A DNA stretch of 64,000 nucleotides from Aedes albopictus (lineage: Eukaryota; Arthropoda; Insecta; Diptera; Culicidae), in the NCBI RefSeq assembly GCF_035046485.1, contig NC_085138.1, forward strand, positions 45,605,464 to 45,669,463, given 5' to 3'. The notes below the pieces were generated by a model. That model saw nothing but the letters and a program-made list of their open reading frames with translations. It did no database searches and had not been told where the DNA came from. The position numbers were made by a program, and so were the translations under genes. The first letter of the stretch is position 1, and every line of letters starts with the position of its first letter. This document shows positions 10,512 through 20,991 of this stretch, piece by piece.

Positions 10512-11230
10512 TATGGCCGTACTTCCCTCTACCCTAAAAGCACAGACAAACAGACATACTACTTAGAAGAAAATTGCTTCAAAAACATCGTTTGGCATCT
10601 CACTAGCACCCTCTATAATGCTCAATCCGAAGCATTCAGTTGCAGGTGTTGTTTCCCTCGGCTCGATGTAACAATTTTGCAGGTGACGACCCGCATAGTT
10701 GTGAACAAAACGCGTACTATCTAACATGTTGTTCACAACCACTTGCGACTTTTTCTGAACAATATGACATGATATCCACCATCACTACACATGGTAATGT
10801 AAGCATGTTGTAGTATACCCCTTGGCAAATTGTAATGGGCCTTTTCACAATATGACGAATAGGCTGTTAAGTTAGGTTACAATAAAAAATCAGCCTTTTT
10901 CTCGAACAAAATTTTCGCAAAACAACAAGCCAAATTGTTGTTATATTGTTCATTTTTTGCAGCAATAATTGCAAGTCAAATTGTTATAAAATCGTTCAAC
11001 CATACATGTGGAAGAAAATTGTAACATCAAATGAAAATGTTCGTTTATTGTGCTGTATGCCTAAATTAACAACATTCCGTATTATTCATGTATCTTTATC
11101 TTAAAAATAACGATGAACCAATTAAGCTGTAATGGGCAATTAGGCCGTAATGCATGATTATATACTGTGTATTTATACAAAGCAAGCATTGCTCTGAATG
11201 AGCTAAGCAAGTCGAGTTTGCAAACAATTA

Positions 11231-11488
11231 CAGTAGACGTTCGGTCGGTGCAAACGGTTTAACTGCAATGCTTTTTAACTGCAAGTCCGGTAAGTGCAAC
11301 AAATTTGCAGTTATCGCACCGCCAAACGTCAAAATGGTGCGCCATGTTAGCCCTAATGAACAGTCGAATGAATTTTTCGTTCATTTTACGTCAATTGACG
11401 GCTTGTTGACACTGTCAGGCGTTGCAGTTATCGAATTTTCGTTCGCTAAGTGAAACGTAAACATGTTGCAGTTATCGAACGTCTACTG
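11231..11488. mobile_element. 258-bp MITE, TIR CAGTAGACGTTCG, TSD TA
   Basis: The inverted ends CAGTAGACGTTCG and CGAACGTCTACTG are flanked by TA (11229-11230 and 11489-11490). A second copy of nearly the same length lies at 41227-41485, also TA-flanked, and is alignable along its whole length. Confidence 0.85.
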
Positions 11489-11714
11489 TACTTCATTGTT
11501 AGTTTATTGTGATCCTTTTTCATTTAAATTCATCTGATACAATTTTTGATGCAGACTAATGCTTGTTTTGTATACGCAGTATATATGATCATGCATAGCA
11601 GCATAATTGCCTTATAGTAAAAATTTGTTTTTAATGATTTGTCTTAATTGTTTAATAATTAAAAATGATTATAATTAAATTTATCTTATTCTAAATTGGT
11701 TCCTAACCATCCGG

Positions 11715-12485
11715 TGTACCTGTTTTAATTTGTCGATCGTCTCCATTTACCCCAAAAACTTCTTCAAATCGCTACGATTTTCCAGCACAAACGGGTGGCC
11801 CTTCTTCCATACACCGAACGTTCCTCCCGACTCTGCTTTGCACCTTTCGCTTTCTATCGATCACTCACGGAATTTGATTCAGCTCCCTGCCAATCTTCTT
11901 TTGCCGTCCGGCAAAGAACACCGTCGGACCAAATTTTTGGGGATAAATTCCTTAAGATAGTGCTTGTTGACTTTCTGGTCGGCGATCACTTCCGGATTGA
12001 CCTTGACCAGCAGTCGGGTTTCCTCGTCGTCGTCCGTATAAACAGCACATTAATCGCAACCCCATTCACCAAAAAAAGGGTTTTCGAAGACCTCCTCCGG
12101 CGAGTGCTCAGCACCATCTCGAAAGGATCTTTCACCGACACATCCGGCGGCGGGTTCCACAATAATAGTTGATGCAGGGAAGGTAATGAACATGACGTTT
12201 GTCTGCGACGCAGTGCCGTCTACGGTGGTCGACTACTGGTTGCCGATGCGGCCGAAGCCGACGACGATGTTCCGGGGGGAAAATGTTTCCGACTGCAGAA
12301 AGAAAATATTTGGTTATGTTGAATTTAAACTTGCATGAACCATTTTTACATTAGGCAAAATACTTACCGCTAGTGGCACTTAAGGATCGCTTCAGATAAA
12401 TTTCCTGATCTTGGTCCCAATTCAGCTTGCAATTTTCTACGAAGCAGATATTTTCTTTAAACCGGACGCTAACAAAATTGCGAGT
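11715..12485 (-). pseudogene. Intron-containing gene fragment inside a TIR element
   Basis: On the minus strand, 12485-12374 reads as one open segment (ENICFVENCKLNWDQDQEIY then LKRSLSATSG). It is followed by a GTAAGT donor, a short intron and a TTTCTGCAG acceptor near 12295, then SETFSPRNIVVGFGRIGNQ before in-frame stops. Farther on, EETRLLVKVNPEVIADQKVN continues in another frame to about 11900. Splice signals plus stops and shifts indicate a captured or decayed multi-exon gene. I do not recognise the protein. Confidence 0.4.
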
Positions 12486-13189
12486 TGGGTCCGCGGCGAG
12501 CAAACAAAACAAGTTTTGGCACCTTCACTGCAGCAGAACGACGAAAAGTGTCAGTACACGATTGTTCACAAAAACTAATGCGCAGCACTCTTTGCCAAAT
12601 GGTTAAGGAGATGTAATATATAGTGAAATGTGATGGTGTTAGTATGTTGCTCAATTATAAACATCAACCTCATGACATGGGGTAAATTTATATTTCTACT
12701 ATTTCTCACGAGTTTTCGTCTCCTTATCATATAACAATGTGTAGACATTATGTCACATTGTTACTCTTTGGTATGACTCCAACAAATAGTAATTTATTGT
12801 TCAGAGCTATAGGTTCCACATTGTTCAACGTAAAAGCAACAATATGGGGTAGATTAACCTCAACAGTAAGAAGTGTTTTACTGTTTGGAGCACATGGCAA
12901 ATTGTATTTATCTATGCGGGGACTCCCCCGAGGCGTTATCCATTCATAAAACATGAATGAAGGTTCATGATTGAGTCATTTTATGTAAACATTGATCGGC
13001 GTCGCGTTCATTTCTCTGCAAAATTGAGGCACAGCAGCGCCACCATGACACATGCGAGCACAGTCCGAACCACACTATATTTTCAAAATGACCGTTAAAT
13101 CGTGCGATGATTCCGATTTGAGTAGTATGTCTGTTTGTCTGTGCTAAAAGCGTTGCGTAATTTGTGGACGGCACAGTAAAGGAGAAAAT

Positions 13190-13425
13190 CCAAAATTGCT
13201 AAAACCGCTAAAAACAATGGTGAAATGAAATAAAACAATAGAATCTGATGTTAATCTATTGTTTGCCAATAGAAAATACTGTAACAATGGAATCTAATGT
13301 TAATCTATTGTAACGAATCAAATTTAAACAAGTATTCCACAGTGCATACACAATAGAATTCATTGTTAACATAAGAATCTAATGGTTTTCTACAGTTTTT
13401 CCAATAGACTCAATGGTTCGTTTTT
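13190..13425. repeat. AACAATAGAAT-rich interspersed repeat
   Basis: It is built of many AACAATAGAAT / ATTCTATTGTT-like segments and ends TTTTTATACGGG. The same end and interior recur at 27780-28027, and the 17652-17941 plus 21118-21715 stretch belongs to the same family (it starts CCCGGATAAAAAATAC). Confidence 0.6.
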
Positions 13426-13578
13426 ATACGGGAAGCTCGAAGCTCACCGCACTCGCCGCATTGACTTGTCTTTCCATAAAGAGCCCGAAAGTCTCCAAAT
13501 TAGCCAGCGGTTGCTGACTCTTGAAGGTAGCCCACTCCATTTTCATGGAACCTGGAAGCTTGTCAACTAAGGCCAGTA

Positions 13579-13713
13579 GTACACAGGGTCAAATATTTGA
13601 CAAGGAAAGAACTCAAGAAACAACATCAGTTTGACACTAATGAAAATTTGATCGAGTCAAACAAGATGTTTGATCATTGGTTTCTTTTCGGACAAATATT
13701 TGACCCTGTGTAC
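13579..13713. mobile_element. 135-bp MITE in BEL gag, TSD TA
   Basis: Perfect inverted ends of 21 bp (GTACACAGGGTCAAATATTT and its complement) are flanked by TA at 13577-13578 and 13714-13715. It lies inside the gag relic, between the LSNP block and the LPGSM block. Confidence 0.85.
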
Positions 13714-14380
13714 TAGCAGCTTAACTCCTGCATCATCATGGGATTGGAGAGATGTTGTTGCAACTGCGCCGCCCGGAGATGGTCGACGAAATTCCCGACT
13801 GCCAATCCAAATTCTATCACTGTTTCCAACTTGTCTTGCCTCGGTCCTGATGTACGCCGAACCTTTTCAAGGAGTGATTTGAGCAGCAGCTCCGGTCGCC
13901 CGTAGCGTATGCGAAGCGTCTCAATAGCGTGGGGTACGCTTTCTGGTAGCAGAAGTTTGCTACAAACTGACTCCTTTCTGCGTGTCCTGTCAGACACTGC
14001 TGCAGCCGAATTAGATTTTCAGCGTTCGTGTAGCCACAAGCAGTAGTAGACTGTTCATAGCTACTGATGAACATAGGCCAGTCAATTGGGTTGCCGTCGA
14101 ATCGGGGCAACTGTTTCCCAACTACCTGCCGTGCTGCGAGCTGCTGCGAGTGAAGAACGACGGGCTGTTCAGCTATGGTCACTTGCTGAGTTAGATCTTG
14201 CAAGGGCACGATGTCCTGTTGGCGTCGATGGGACTGCCAATCTTCTCGTAGATTCGAGTGACCGTGGTACTGAGGAGAGTTCACTGGGCAGCTTGACTCG
14301 GGAATCACTGCATAGCGTCGAAATGGTTGTTCGATTACCACCGAAGGCCGCATCGCATCCGGCTGATTATGTCCGCCATA

Positions 14381-14490
14381 GGGCACTGCATTGTTATGAT
14401 TTTGTATGGGATTTTGACGTTTCTTGGCCTTGTTGTTTACAAAATTTCTGTAAGAGTGAAAGAGAGGGAGAGAGTTTCATGCAGTGCCCT
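14381..14490. mobile_element. 110-bp MITE in BEL gag, TSD ATA
   Basis: The ends are GGGCACTGCAT and ATGCAGTGCCCT, with ATA on both sides (14378-14380 and 14491-14493). Removing the element and one ATA puts the two flanking gag frames back in register, which supports a 3-bp duplication. Ends starting GGG with a 3-bp TSD suggest PIF/Harbinger; this is inferred. Confidence 0.8.
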
Positions 14491-15569
14491 ATACTGCTGC
14501 TCGGGCGGTGTGCCATGGGCAACCATGCCGTCTGATTGCTGCTGTATCAATGGACGGCCCGTTGGCTGCAGTGGGGGAGGCTGGCGTGATTGAACTGACT
14601 GTTGGGTTTGCTGCAATGACCGGCAAATGGGCTGGTACATCTGTTGGTGCGTGGACTGGTTTGTCCGTTGTTTCAGTTGGAGTTGAGGCTGGGAACTTGC
14701 TACAAACTGCTGAAACGGCTGAACGATTGTTTCGGAGCGAACTTGCTGCAGTCCTTGAGGCTGGCTTCTTTTCTGCAAATGATGATCCGCTTGCGTGAGC
14801 TGCGCAACCCTGTGTTGCGATGGGGGTAGTTGGAATGCCAACGGGTCTTGGGGAGCCGTCGGGTGAAGGCCTGTATTTGCTTTCTGCTCCTCCACCATCT
14901 TTCCCAAAGATCTTCCGTCAGGATTTCGACCTGCTAGCCAGCTCTTCACTTTCTCTCGTGAATCAGGGATCGAGCACGAACTGCTGCCGCATCCGCAACC
15001 GGCCTCCGACATCCGTTTGATTAATATTCATGCTTTTTCTCCACTGATTCCCTCCGGATACTTTGCTGCTTCGCCAACAACGCCCGTTTCTCTTCCAACT
15101 CTCGCTGGCGAAGTCTTCGTTGTTCTTCCATTAACTGCTTCTTCTCCTCGAGCTGGCGCTGTTCTTCTTCCCGTTCCCACCTTTTCAGCTCATCTTGTTC
15201 TTTCAGCTCCTGCTCCTTCATCGCCTTCTCTTCCTCGATGAGCTTCATTTGGGCTTCCAGGGCATCCTCATCGTAACAAGTCCGTTAGAAAAGGAAAATG
15301 AGAGAGTGAGACGTCTGTTTGTCTGTGCTTGCATTTTAAATTAGAAATAATTCGCTCCTCTAACCGATCAGTCGAGTTTATTCTGCTATCACATCTAATT
15401 AAGAGCTACAATAATGCACTTATCCGAATCGAGTTACCAAAAGCATAATAGGGGGATTCACTTAACAGCGTAAACTGTTTAAACGTCGCGATCACCAAGG
15501 CAATCTTTGATTATTTCATCCGCAAAATCATGAAACATTTCAAATAAGCAGAAAATCATGGCTTAAGCG

Positions 15570-16038
15570 CAGTTTCGAGTTCAAAAGGAACCGCTCAAGA
15601 AACTTCTTGAGCGATTCCTGGCAGAAACTTTCTACGGTGACTGTCATTTGAATTGTAATTTCTTCGCAACTGCGTACTGCGATCGAAGAAAAACGGTTTC
15701 TTGGGTGATTCAGGCAAGGAATTTCCCATGCATCAAGATAGGCCGAGAAATTCCTTCTGAGCTGCAAACAACCCTTTACGCAGCAATTTAATCTGTTTAG
15801 TGAGTACCCCTAATTTTTTACCTTAAAGCCCAGTTTCGTGTTCAAAAGGAATCGCTCAAGAAACTTCTTGAGCGATTCCTGGCAGAAACTTTTCACAGTG
15901 ACTGCCATTTGAACTGCCATTCCTTCGCAACTGCGTACTACGATCGAAGAAAAACGGTTTCTTGGGCGATTCAGGCAAGGAATTTCCCATGCATCAAGAT
16001 AGGCCATAAAATTCCTTCTGAACTGCAAACAGCCCTTA
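15570..16038. repeat. Two direct copies of a ~207-bp repeat
   Basis: 15570-15776 and 15831-16038 are similar along their length (TTCAAAAGGAACCGCTCAAG versus TTCAAAAGGAATCGCTCAAG at the start, CTGCAAACA(A/G)CCCTT at the end). Each contains an internal inverted repeat around AAGAAACTTCTTGAGCG. A run of about 50 bp separates them. They are probably an old tandem duplication of a dispersed repeat. Confidence 0.7.
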
Positions 16039-16309
16039 AGGCGCCGTAGATCCAACTCATTCTGCGACTAAATGGACAACAAACGGGTTTCCCAAAGTTT
16101 AATTGCTCAATAAATCATTGAAACCTTCTTTCGATATCTCAATTAGCTAAACTTGTTTTGGAGAATGATAGAGGGAAGCCATTCCCAAATTCTCCTAATT
16201 TATATGAAACATGGATTTCGGAAAACATACAATCTATCAGAGTTCAATTATTGAGATATTTCTTTTGGAACTTGCATTAAATTGAAAATATTGAACCTAA
16301 CTAATCTAA

Positions 16310-17386
16310 TTAATCGCCATTCATTTGCCGATGCCGGCTAAACTTAGCCTTAAACATTTCGATTTGCTTCAATACTGCTAGCTCTTTCTTCTCCAACTCC
16401 TTCTCGCGGGTTTCCGGCTTCGTCTGCTGTTCCGCCTTTTCCTTCAGTCGCAGATAGTCCAGATTGGTGTCGGTCATGACGTGCGCCGTGTGATTCTGCC
16501 AGTCTAAATTGACGAACGGCCGGTAACCCTCCAGCAGCCAGCGCAGCACGACCGCACCCGGTTTCATGTCCATCCACGAGGGGTCCGCTTCGATCGTCTT
16601 CCGGATGTCGTTCGTTACCTTGCCTTCAATGAAGCGCTGCTTCATCGTGTTGGGCGCCATCCGTTGTGGTCCCCATCGCGTTTGGGCTCCGATTGCAGCG
16701 AACATATCCTCGGTGGAGTGGAACTCAACCCCAACGGAATTGTTCGGATATCGTCCCACGAAATTAACGGAAACATTCCTCGACAGGTCTTCCTCAATTT
16801 GACGTTCCTCGGGATACATTTCTTCTATGTGAGGCACTTTTATACTTCGCGTTTCATCGTAATAGACCGGAACCCGTCCCGGGAGGACAGTAAGCTTATA
16901 CCCATAATAGGACACATGATGACACGTGGCAATCGCTCGTTCGGCATCCTCCTTGGAAACGAAGTAAACCAGCATGTCGAATAGCATCGAATTTCGCTGG
17001 TATCTGTTGAAAGTAAACCCATCCCCGAGAGAGGACACATCAACTCGATTGCCCGGGAAAATCATTCTCGTAAGCAAGCCATTGTGGGCAAAAAACTTTG
17101 AAACCTCCTCGAAAACCACCTCGTCGGATAGGCAGGTTGTTTTGAAGTTGGCCACATATACCGGCCAGTACGCCGCCAGTGGCCACTTGGGATTGCAAGC
17201 CGGGTCTTTCGGTAGAGTCGGTGTTAGTTCCTCCTGGCGGTACATACGGGAAAGAACTACATACTCGACGTTCTTGTGGGGCACTTTATCGGCTACCAGC
17301 TTACTGCAGCGTTCGGTTGCATCAGCGCACGTAAAATCCGGCTCTTCCTCGAAATGATCCGCCTCATCACACAAAACTAGTGCCAT
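16310..17386 (-). CDS. Tandem-RRM-like protein, intronless paralogue (358 aa)
   Basis: This is an intact single-exon ORF with a favourable start context (AAAATGG). Residues 1-65 are acidic. WPLAAYWPVYVANF (68-81) leads into RRM-like domain 1 (about 75-171): RNP2-like VYVANF, helix EVSKFFAHNGLLTRM, RNP1-like FDMLVYF, and a C-terminal VLPGR strand. RRM-like domain 2 spans about 180-240 (VGVEFHSTEDMFAAI). A lysine/glutamate-rich helix, probably coiled coil, covers 312-350. It aligns through residue 300 with exons 1-2 of the gene at 34511-54014 (TMKQRF versus TQKQRF; EGYRPFVNLDW versus TGQQPNVNTLW) but lacks the introns, the SUMO-motif exons and the zinc knuckle. RNA binding is inferred from the fold. 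The canonical aromatic RNP1 pattern is weak, so target recognition may differ. It could be a retrocopy of the multi-exon gene or a separate intronless lineage. Confidence 0.75.
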   Translation of the reverse strand: MALVLCDEADHFEEEPDFTCADATERCSKLVADKVPHKNVEYVVLSRMYRQEELTPTLPKDPACNPKWPLAAYWPVYVANFKTTCLSDEVVFEEVSKFFAHNGLLTRMIFPGNRVDVSSLGDGFTFNRYQRNSMLFDMLVYFVSKEDAERAIATCHHVSYYGYKLTVLPGRVPVYYDETRSIKVPHIEEMYPEERQIEEDLSRNVSVNFVGRYPNNSVGVEFHSTEDMFAAIGAQTRWGPQRMAPNTMKQRFIEGKVTNDIRKTIEADPSWMDMKPGAVVLRWLLEGYRPFVNLDWQNHTAHVMTDTNLDYLRLKEKAEQQTKPETREKELEKKELAVLKQIEMFKAKFSRHRQMNGD

Positions 17387-17651
17387 TTTTGCCCGAAAAA
17401 TAAAAAAAAGGAGCTTTTAAAACATTTACCGGGTTTTTGAAATCAAACTTCTGGCGGTGAACCATGAAAACAAAAACAAAGCTAAACCTCTGCCACCGCT
17501 GCCACCTGCCACCACGCGTACTCGCAGGAGTCCGCTTCTCTGCGATAGTACACGCTTGGTATAAATTTTTTAGGATCTGAATTTTTATAGCAATACACAG
17601 TTCTTCTGTCAGGTCATGGATGCTCCAGACAGTATTTGTATCGATTCGGCC

Positions 17652-17941
17652 ACCCGGATAAAAAATACAATAGAAAAACATAGGATTCTAATGTAACAGA
17701 ACCATTGAAAACAATGCTCTTACAATAGAATTCAATGTTAAAATAACAATAGAAAAACAATAGAATTAAATGTTTCTAACAATAGAATCAAATGTGAATG
17801 AGCATTTCACATTGAATTGTATAGGTTGTTAAGTATCGTAACAATACAAAAAAAGACTTTTTTCCATACAACTTTTTTCGCAAAACAGAAAATTCTAATG
17901 TTAATGAAATGTTGTTAATGCCGATACGTGGAATGAAATAT
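17652..17941. repeat. Left part of AACAATAGAAT-type repeat
   Basis: It begins CCCGGATAAAAAATACAATAG, the inverse of the TATACGGG end seen at 13425 and 28027. It is interrupted at 17941 by the copia-2 insertion and resumes at 21118. Confidence 0.55.
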
Positions 17942-18067
17942 TGTTAGAGTACAATAGATCATAGCAATCATAGATTATTCGATGTATGACTTTTAGAAAA
18001 TAAATTAGATCATTCCTTTGTCAACCACCAACCAGTAAAGGTGTCTCAAGTTTTCACTCTGTTGAAA
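17942..18067 (+). repeat. 5-prime LTR of copia-2
   Basis: 126 bp, starting TGTTAGAGTACAATAG. The right border is fixed by the adjacent primer site and by the AATAT duplication after the 3-prime copy. Confidence 0.92.
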
Positions 18068-18132
18068 GGTTGTGGGCCCAGTGAACCCAAACCGAGAAGA
18101 TTCTGGAAGGCGATTGAAAAAAATCCGCCACG

Positions 18133-19149
18133 ATGGGAGACGACGAGAAGTTCCTCAAGATCAAGCCTTTCGACGGGACGGGTTTCAACAACTGGCGGTT
18201 CAGGATGCTGGCATTCCTGGAACAGCTGGAAATCGCGCACTGTGTTGAAGAGGAAGCGGAAGAGGAAATTTTCTGGGAAATCCTGGAAACGGATTCGGCG
18301 GCTGTCAAGAAAGAAAAAGAGGAGAAGAAAGCGTGCCGGAAGAGGCAGGACAACAAGTGTCGCTGGGTCCTGATCGGTGCGGTAGCGGATAGTCACCTGG
18401 AATACATTAAAGACAAGAGGAGTCCGAAGGAAATCTGGGACGGACTGCATGAAGTTTTCGAGCGGAAGAGCTTGACGAACCGGTTCATGCTGAAACGGAA
18501 GCTGCTGGAGATGAAGCACGACGAGCGTTCAAGTCTGGAGTCCCACTTTCTTCGTTTCGACCAGTTGGTTCGAGAACTGAAGTCAACCGGTGCGAAAATG
18601 GACGAGGAGGACATCGTGTGCCACCTGATGCTGACCATGCCGTCGTCGTATGAGTCGGTGAACACGGCAATGGAGGCGGTTTCGGAGAAATTGACCCTGG
18701 AATTCGTGAAGGGAAAGTACCTGGACGTCGAATCGAAGCGCAAGGGAAGAAGCTCATCGAATCAAGAACCGGAAGACGTCGCGTTTGCTGGTAAGTCCGG
18801 TGGAAAGGGTCGACTGAAGTGCTTCGGCTGCGGAAAATTTGGCCACAAACGAGCCGAATGCCCGGAATCTGGACTGCGTCAAGAGCGAGGTCAAGAGCAG
18901 GTCCGGAACCACGAGAGGAAGAAGCCTACAAAAGTCGGCGCTGGCGCTGCTGCGAAAACTGTGTCGTTTGTTGCCGGTTCTGGGGCAATCTCGGATGAAG
19001 AATCGCGGCGCCGAAACAAAAGCGGAAGAAGCTGGACACGAAATCCGAGAAGGCGACGTTCGTCGGATACGCACCAAACGGGTACCGTATTTGGAATGGA
19101 AAGAAGGTCTTCGTTGCTCGTGACATCGTGTTCAATGAATGCGAGATGA
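18133..19149 (+). CDS. copia-2 Gag, fused out of frame to integrase tail (338 aa)
   Basis: Residues 1-220 are a copia Gag (UBN2-type): FDGTGFNNWRFRMLAFLEQL at the start, LMLTMPSSYESVNTAMEAV in the middle. A CCHC knuckle CFGCGKFGHKRAEC lies around 230-243. After SGAISDEES, near residue 290, the frame crosses the deletion junction and reads the integrase C-terminus in the wrong frame, so the last ~48 residues are junk. The genuine Gag could still assemble. Confidence 0.85.
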   Translation: MGDDEKFLKIKPFDGTGFNNWRFRMLAFLEQLEIAHCVEEEAEEEIFWEILETDSAAVKKEKEEKKACRKRQDNKCRWVLIGAVADSHLEYIKDKRSPKEIWDGLHEVFERKSLTNRFMLKRKLLEMKHDERSSLESHFLRFDQLVRELKSTGAKMDEEDIVCHLMLTMPSSYESVNTAMEAVSEKLTLEFVKGKYLDVESKRKGRSSSNQEPEDVAFAGKSGGKGRLKCFGCGKFGHKRAECPESGLRQERGQEQVRNHERKKPTKVGAGAAAKTVSFVAGSGAISDEESRRRNKSGRSWTRNPRRRRSSDTHQTGTVFGMERRSSLLVTSCSMNAR

Positions 19150-20984
19150 GTCCGGCTCCACTGGACGATACCAAAAATGACGAAGAGCAGCTGATCGTGA
19201 TTCAAGACTATGTGCACCGACCGGCTCGTGTCGCAGAAGAGGACGAAAATGAGCCAGTGATCCATGACGAGCCTGGAGCTATCGCTGAAGATGACCTGGA
19301 TGATACGTTGATGGACGAAGCTGCCGGAGGTGATCTGGATGGAACTGAGGTGCGTAGAAGCTGTAGAAATCGTGCACCTCCTATCTGGCATGAGGACTAC
19401 AACATTTCGGCTTTCGCGCTGAACGCCGAAGAGTATGTGGACAACATTCCAAGCGATATGGAGGAATTGAAGAAGCGCGATGACTGGCCCCTATGGAAGG
19501 ACGCAATCGAAGCTGAAATGGCATCCCTGGAAAAGAACCACACGTGGGTACTGACCAAGCTGCCCGCTGGGAGACGGCCTGTAGGCAACAAATGGGTGTT
19601 CACTATCAAGCGTGACGGTGAAGGTAAGATCGATCGTTACAAAGCCCAACTAGTTGCGAAGGGTTTTACGCAAACAAAAGGTTTCGACTACTCGGAGACG
19701 TATTCGCCAGTGGCAAAGATGACGACCTTGAGGATTCTGCTAGCATTGGCGAACCAGCGGGACCTGTACGTGCATCAAATGGACGTGAAAACCGCGTTCT
19801 TGAATGGCGAATTGACGGAAGAAATTTTCATGCGGCAACCAGCAGGCTTTGAGGCGGGAAACGATCTGGTCTGCAAGCTCAACAAGGCGATTTATGGACT
19901 GAAGCAGGCATCCCGGAGTTGGAACATGCGGTTCCATAGTTTCATCACCAGCATCGGATTCAAGCGTAGTCAGCACGACCACTGTCTGTACCACTGGTCG
20001 GAAGGAGAGGTGACCATTTACCTCGTTATATATGTTGACGACATCCTGATTGCTGGGAACTCGATTGCGGCGATCAACGGATTGAAGAAAAGATTGTCCC
20101 GAGAGTTCGAGATGAAGAATCTGGATGACGTGAAATGTTTCCTTGGACTGAACATCAACCGGAATAGAACGAAGGGCGTTATGACGGTTGATCAGAAGCA
20201 GTACGTGATGAAGATTCTGCAGCGGTTCGGGATGGCAGATTGTCGACCTTCTGCTATACCGATGGATCCTCATCTGAAGCTACTCAAGTGTGAAGATCCG
20301 AAACGGTTCACGAAGAAGCCGTACAAGGAGCTGATCGGTTGCTTGATGTACCTGATGGTAACGTCGAGGCCGGACATCTGCGCAGCGGTAAGCTACTTCG
20401 CGAGTTTCCAGTGTTGCGCGACGGACGAACATTGGACACACCTGAAGAGGATACTGATGTACCTACGAGCTACTGCCGATTATCACTTGGCTTTCCGGCG
20501 GTCGACGGATTCGGAAACACTCACCGTGTTTGCCGATGCGGACTGGGGCAACAATCCAAATGACCGGCGATCCGTCTCTGGGTACGTAGTGAAGCTACAT
20601 GGCGCAACGATTTCGTGGGCAACCAGGAAGCAGACGTCGGTGGCATTGTCAACCACTGAAGCGGAGTTCATGGCTCTTTGTCATGCTAGCTGCGAAGCGA
20701 TGTGGGTGGTGAACCTCTTGAAGATGCTCGACGTGTCGGTTGCCTTACCGGTGACTGTATATGAAGACAATCAGCCGTGCATTGCCATCTGTGAAGAACC
20801 AAGAAAGCATAGAAGAATGAAGCACATTGATATACAGTACTTTTTCCTGCGTGACCTGATCCAACAGAAGCAAATCAAACTTCAGTACCAGCCAACCGAG
20901 GTTCAAATAGCGGACTTGATGACGAAAGGCCTTGCTGCTCCACGATTTGGAAAACTTCGGACGATGCTGGGATTGATCAATTGA
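19128..20984 (+). CDS. copia-2 Pol remainder: RT and RNase H (618 aa)
   Basis: The coding frame actually begins near 19010, with the integrase tail (KATFVGYAPNGYRIWNGKKV), ahead of the first ATG. It continues through an acidic linker to reverse transcriptase (KAQLVAKGFTQ, KTAFLNGEL, and catalytic YVDD near 20033-20044) and RNase H (DADWGNN, STTEAEF, YEDNQPC, RMKHIDIQ). No stop interrupts it. It is out of frame with the gag ORF by two bases, so it could be made only by frameshifting or internal initiation. Protease and the DDE core of integrase are absent. Confidence 0.9.
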   Translation: MFNECEMSPAPLDDTKNDEEQLIVIQDYVHRPARVAEEDENEPVIHDEPGAIAEDDLDDTLMDEAAGGDLDGTEVRRSCRNRAPPIWHEDYNISAFALNAEEYVDNIPSDMEELKKRDDWPLWKDAIEAEMASLEKNHTWVLTKLPAGRRPVGNKWVFTIKRDGEGKIDRYKAQLVAKGFTQTKGFDYSETYSPVAKMTTLRILLALANQRDLYVHQMDVKTAFLNGELTEEIFMRQPAGFEAGNDLVCKLNKAIYGLKQASRSWNMRFHSFITSIGFKRSQHDHCLYHWSEGEVTIYLVIYVDDILIAGNSIAAINGLKKRLSREFEMKNLDDVKCFLGLNINRNRTKGVMTVDQKQYVMKILQRFGMADCRPSAIPMDPHLKLLKCEDPKRFTKKPYKELIGCLMYLMVTSRPDICAAVSYFASFQCCATDEHWTHLKRILMYLRATADYHLAFRRSTDSETLTVFADADWGNNPNDRRSVSGYVVKLHGATISWATRKQTSVALSTTEAEFMALCHASCEAMWVVNLLKMLDVSVALPVTVYEDNQPCIAICEEPRKHRRMKHIDIQYFFLRDLIQQKQIKLQYQPTEVQIADLMTKGLAAPRFGKLRTMLGLIN

Positions 20985-20991
20985 GGCGGGA

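Larger units (their letters stand above)
10690..12920. mobile_element. CCCGCATAG-ended TIR element, copy 1
   Basis: It starts CCCGCATAG (10690-10698) and ends CTATGCGGG (12912-12920). Both ends and about 300 bp next to each are homologous, in reverse orientation, to 28507-31156. The interior carries a different gene-like segment from that of the other copy. No transposase was recognised. It is inserted within the TAAAA-flanked MITE and is itself hit by a small MITE at 11231. Confidence 0.6.
10540..13144. mobile_element. TIR element with GCACAGACAAACAGAC ends and TAAAA TSD
   Basis: Perfect 24-bp inverted ends (10540-10563 and 13121-13144) are flanked by a perfect 5-bp duplication TAAAA (10535-10539 and 13145-13149). 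The outer arms are similar to the 257-bp element at 40344-40600, so this is a short MITE enlarged by an internal insertion (10690-12920). A related end pair flanks 32026-32363. Confidence 0.75.
13426..15285 (-). pseudogene. BEL/Pao retrotransposon gag relic
   Basis: Read on the minus strand from 15285 it encodes a glutamate-rich coiled coil (about 15248-15030), a glutamine/proline-rich linker, and then the diagnostic BEL/Pao Gag core: LPRFDGNPIDWPMFISSYEQ, RYGRPELLLKSLLEKVRR, LVDHLRAAQLQQHLSNP, and LPGSMKMEWATFKSQQPLAN at 13560-13500. No protease or RT follows, so only gag survives. Frameshifts separate the blocks near 14000 and 13720, and two MITEs interrupt it (13579-13713, 14381-14490). 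The element is non-functional. Confidence 0.85.
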
